A stretch of 5,191 nt of DNA from Deinococcus sp. (lineage in GTDB: Bacteria; Deinococcota; Deinococci; Deinococcales; Deinococcaceae), in contig JAUNHF010000147.1 of NCBI GenBank assembly GCA_030524065.1, positions 1-5,191 of the forward strand, read 5' to 3'. Within the stretch, counting starts at the first letter, position 1. Each line of letters begins with the position of its first letter. Under the pieces are notes generated by a model. That model did not search any database. It was given only the letters and a program-made list of their open reading frames with translations, and was not told the DNA's origin. A program made the position numbers and the translations under genes. Below are positions 5,025 through 5,191 of this stretch, one piece after another.

Positions 5025-5191
5025 GCGGCCAGCTCTGGGCTGAGGCGCTGCCCTGCCGCCACCAAGCGGGAGAAGGTTGGCTGGCACGGGGACTTCACGG
5101 CGTGGCAAAGACCCCTCAGCCCGGACCACTAAGCTGGAAAAGCGCAGGACACTTTTGCCCCCGGCCCCCGACCGCTCCACTTCGTCCCCTA
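5025..5191 (+). other. Region right of the divergent promoter: possible structured 5' leader, no convincing gene
   Basis: No coding region with a good start could be supported here. Starting about four bases after the predicted transcription start, CTGGGCTGAGG (5035-5045) can pair with CCTCAGCCCGG (5114-5124). That is 11 pairs including one G-U wobble, nine of them consecutive Watson-Crick pairs, enclosing 68 bases. Smaller possible stems lie inside: CCGC/GCGG at 5056-5059 and 5066-5069, and CACG/CGTG at 5085-5088 and 5101-5104. I do not recognise a known riboswitch, SRP RNA, tmRNA, RNase P RNA or tRNA. Frames from a GTG at 5102 and a TTG at 5077 stay open to the right edge but are too short to judge. 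Confidence 0.35.

Noticed and set aside
5077..5191. Possible start of a rightward gene at GTG 5102 or TTG 5077, both open to the window edge
   Set aside because: The frames are at most 38 codons long here and the ribosome binding sites are poor. The Pro- and Arg-rich translations resemble noncoding GC-rich DNA, and the two frames cannot be told apart.

Overview
This 5.2 kb window is GC-rich bacterial chromosome with four genes. They are an aldehyde dehydrogenase cut by the left edge (+), a membrane diguanylate cyclase (-), an acyl-CoA dehydrogenase family flavoenzyme (+) and a TetR-family regulator (-). The gene content, the GC-rich codon use and two start codons lying only 5-6 bases behind a -10-like hexamer with no Shine-Dalgarno sequence fit Deinococcus or a close relative, where leaderless mRNAs are common. 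The genus is an inference; no rRNA or other marker gene is present.

Layout, left to right. Bases 1-1417 hold the aldehyde dehydrogenase, whose true N-terminus lies off the left edge. It converges across 70 bp with the diguanylate cyclase (1488-2573, or up to 2642), which has a 5TMR-LYT-type membrane sensor and a complete GGDEF domain with an inhibitory I-site. A gap of about 210-280 bp holds the promoters of the cyclase and of the divergent acyl-CoA dehydrogenase (2857-4215). After that gene come three short degenerate tandem repeats and a good intrinsic terminator (4267-4299). The TetR gene (4337-4960) converges on it from the right. To the right of the TetR start there are two back-to-back promoters with a 13-bp palindrome, followed by about 160 bp with no convincing gene.

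How they work together. The two enzymes point to oxidative catabolism of aldehydes and acyl-CoAs, but they lie on separate transcripts and the sequence does not show a shared pathway. The cyclase is a stand-alone signalling gene. The TetR gene is convergent with the acyl-CoA dehydrogenase. The palindrome covering the -35 of the rightward promoter indicates that its most direct target is a transcript leaving the right edge. No mobile element, CRISPR array, tRNA or rRNA was seen. I did not find a clearly new system. The most unusual stretch is 4967-5124, where abutting divergent promoters and an operator-like palindrome precede a possible structured 5' leader.
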